Part shown: positions 5,469 through 6,253 of the stretch, piece by piece
How positions within the stretch are numbered: position 1 is the first letter of the stretch
How the letters are laid out: each line of letters opens with the position of its first letter
Source: CBFGTA01 sp965651595
GTDB taxonomy: Bacteria > Actinomycetota > Actinomycetes > S36-B12 > UBA10799
Reading direction: 5' to 3'
Length of the DNA: 6,253 nt
NCBI GenBank assembly: GCA_965651595.1
Contig: CBFGTA010000119.1
Location: 1-6,253, forward strand
The notes under the pieces: model-generated
Told to the model about the DNA's origin: nothing
Databases searched by the model: none
What the model saw: the letters and a program-made list of their open reading frames with translations, nothing else
Translations under genes and position numbers: made by a program

Positions 5469-5747
5469 ATGGCGGCCGATAATTCCCCCGTAGTGACTCC
5501 GAGCACCCGTTCCGTTGAACAGATCGAGGCCGATTTGGCTGCGAGCAGGGAGCGCCTAACCCAGACGCTTGGGCAACTCAACGTCACCGTTCAGCGCAAG
5601 CTCGAGCCCAAGCATCTGGTGGCCGTCGGCGTAGCCAAGCTGCGGGGTGTCTATTTCGACGAGTTCGGGGGAATTCGGGTGGAACGGGTGGCGGTCACCG
5701 TGGGTGTAGTCGTGGGTGTTGTCGTCGTGAAAAAGATTGTCACCTGA
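5469..5747 (+). CDS. Small DUF3618-family membrane protein
   Basis: A 92-residue protein of unknown function. Residues 14-37 (RSVEQIEADLAASRERLTQT, then LGQL) match the amphipathic helix typical of DUF3618 (pattern xxEQIExDIxxxRxxLxxTLxxL). A linker (about 38-73) follows, then one hydrophobic segment of Val and Gly (about 74-87, TVGVVVGVVVV) capped by KK. The helix-plus-single-anchor layout suggests a cytoplasmic domain tethered to the membrane at its C-terminus. DUF3618 proteins are mostly actinobacterial and often lie beside bcp, as here on the opposite strand. The stop overlaps the next start by one base (TGATG), which points to one transcript and translational coupling. No function is claimed beyond the family. 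Confidence 0.88.
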   Translation: MAADNSPVVTPSTRSVEQIEADLAASRERLTQTLGQLNVTVQRKLEPKHLVAVGVAKLRGVYFDEFGGIRVERVAVTVGVVVGVVVVKKIVT

Positions 5748-6082
5748 TGGTCGCTACTGACGACCACGACGCCTTGCCCATCAAGCTGCTCCACGATCGA
5801 GTGCTAGTTGCCGAGGACTCCGGCGACGGTGAACGCCGCTCGTCGGGAGGAATCGTCATCCCGGCGACGGCAGCTGTGGGTCGACGCCTGGCCTGGGCCA
5901 ACGCTGTCGCGGTGGGTCCGCACGTGCGGACAATCGAAGTGGGTGACCGTGTCCTGTTCGAACCGGAAGACCGCGGTGAGGTGGAACTGCAGGGCCGGCA
6001 GTTCGTGCTGTTGCGTGAACGGGACGTCCATGCTGTGGCCTCGTCCCGCGTCCAAGACGCAGACACCGGCCTGTACTTGTAG
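5747..6082 (+). CDS. GroES-like co-chaperonin (Cpn10 family, actinobacterial paralogue)
   Basis: A 111-residue Cpn10-fold protein, a little longer than classical GroES (about 97). It has the family start PIKLLHDRVLV (residues 11-21), the mobile-loop region RRSSGGIVIPATAAVGRR (30-47) with the hydrophobic IVI tripeptide that in GroES contacts GroEL, then VGDRVLFEP and a C-terminal RDVHAVA. It ends in TGLYL, a tail typical of a separate actinobacterial GroES-like group. No groEL follows, so it is probably not the housekeeping groES of a groESL operon. It may serve another GroEL copy or have another role. There is no Shine-Dalgarno; the ATG overlaps the DUF3618 stop, so translation is probably coupled. 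Confidence 0.88.
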   Translation: MVATDDHDALPIKLLHDRVLVAEDSGDGERRSSGGIVIPATAAVGRRLAWANAVAVGPHVRTIEVGDRVLFEPEDRGEVELQGRQFVLLRERDVHAVASSRVQDADTGLYL

Positions 6083-6085
6083 GTA

Positions 6086-6100
6086 GCCGAAGATGTCGGC
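6086..6100 (+). terminator. Short hairpin after the GroES-like gene, weak terminator candidate
   Basis: GCCGA-AGATG-TCGGC has a 5-bp perfect stem starting 4 bp after the stop codon. It is short and has no T-tract. It lies before the tRNA-Lys promoter region and may only reduce read-through. Confidence 0.28.
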
Positions 6101-6165
6101 GGGACCTGCGGTTGTTCGGTCTGTGAACCGGGCCTACCACTTGCAACCGGGTCAAGTCCGATTGC

Positions 6166-6171
6166 TAGAGT
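6166..6171 (+). promoter_or_regulatory. Probable -10 element (TAGAGT) of tRNA-Lys
   Basis: TAGAGT lies 6 nt before the tRNA-Lys 5' end, so transcription would start at or very near the mature end. TTGCAA at 6141-6146 is a possible -35, but with a long 19-bp spacer. Confidence 0.4.
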
Positions 6172-6177
6172 TCTTCT

Positions 6178-6253
<76 letters not shown>

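Noticed and set aside
5808..6086. Alternative frames on both strands over the GroES-like gene
   Set aside because: They are Arg/Ser-rich shadows; the Cpn10 motifs are only in the 5747-6082 frame.

Overview
The window looks like chromosomal DNA from a high-GC actinobacterium. The evidence is the strong G/C third-position bias, the actinobacterial type of GroES-like protein (ending in TGLYL), the DUF3618 gene divergent from bcp, and several genes whose start codon lies 6-8 nt after a TANNNT -10 hexamer with no Shine-Dalgarno (leaderless style). The genus cannot be fixed from this sequence.

Left part (1-2276): a decayed IS481-family transposase enters from beyond the left edge. It carries three separate lesions: a 2-nt slip, a 25-bp tandem duplication and a TGG-to-TGA nonsense change. 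It is followed by a gene for a secreted glycine-rich protein with a basic, fibronectin-III-like C-terminal domain. A strong hairpin (14-bp perfect outer stem) then separates that gene from a convergent tRNA-Leu(UAG). This is the accessory-looking part of the window.

Middle part (2276-4830): on the minus strand are tRNA-Leu and, just upstream of it, a divergent sulfotransferase-like P-loop protein whose PAPS-binding motifs look degenerate. Divergent from it is a membrane protein with an N-terminal ferritin-like (rubrerythrin-type) domain fused to a VIT1/CCC1 transporter domain, the MbfA-type architecture associated with iron/manganese export. It converges on bcp, and a hairpin lies in the 48-bp gap between the two stop codons.

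Right part (4831-6253): bcp (peroxiredoxin Q) on the minus strand is divergent from a two-gene unit, a small DUF3618 membrane protein overlapping by one base (TGATG) with a GroES-like co-chaperonin. The window ends with a complete tRNA-Lys(CUU) carrying an encoded CCA.

A common theme on the right is metal and oxidative stress: a ferritin-like/VIT1 iron handler faces a thiol peroxidase. That link rests only on adjacency and is an inference. I do not see a clear, wholly new system such as a CRISPR array, retron, toxin-antitoxin pair or defence island. The most informative observations are the leaderless promoter pattern, the multiply broken transposase, the secreted Gly-rich/FnIII protein, and the sulfotransferase homologue lacking expected PAPS-site residues.
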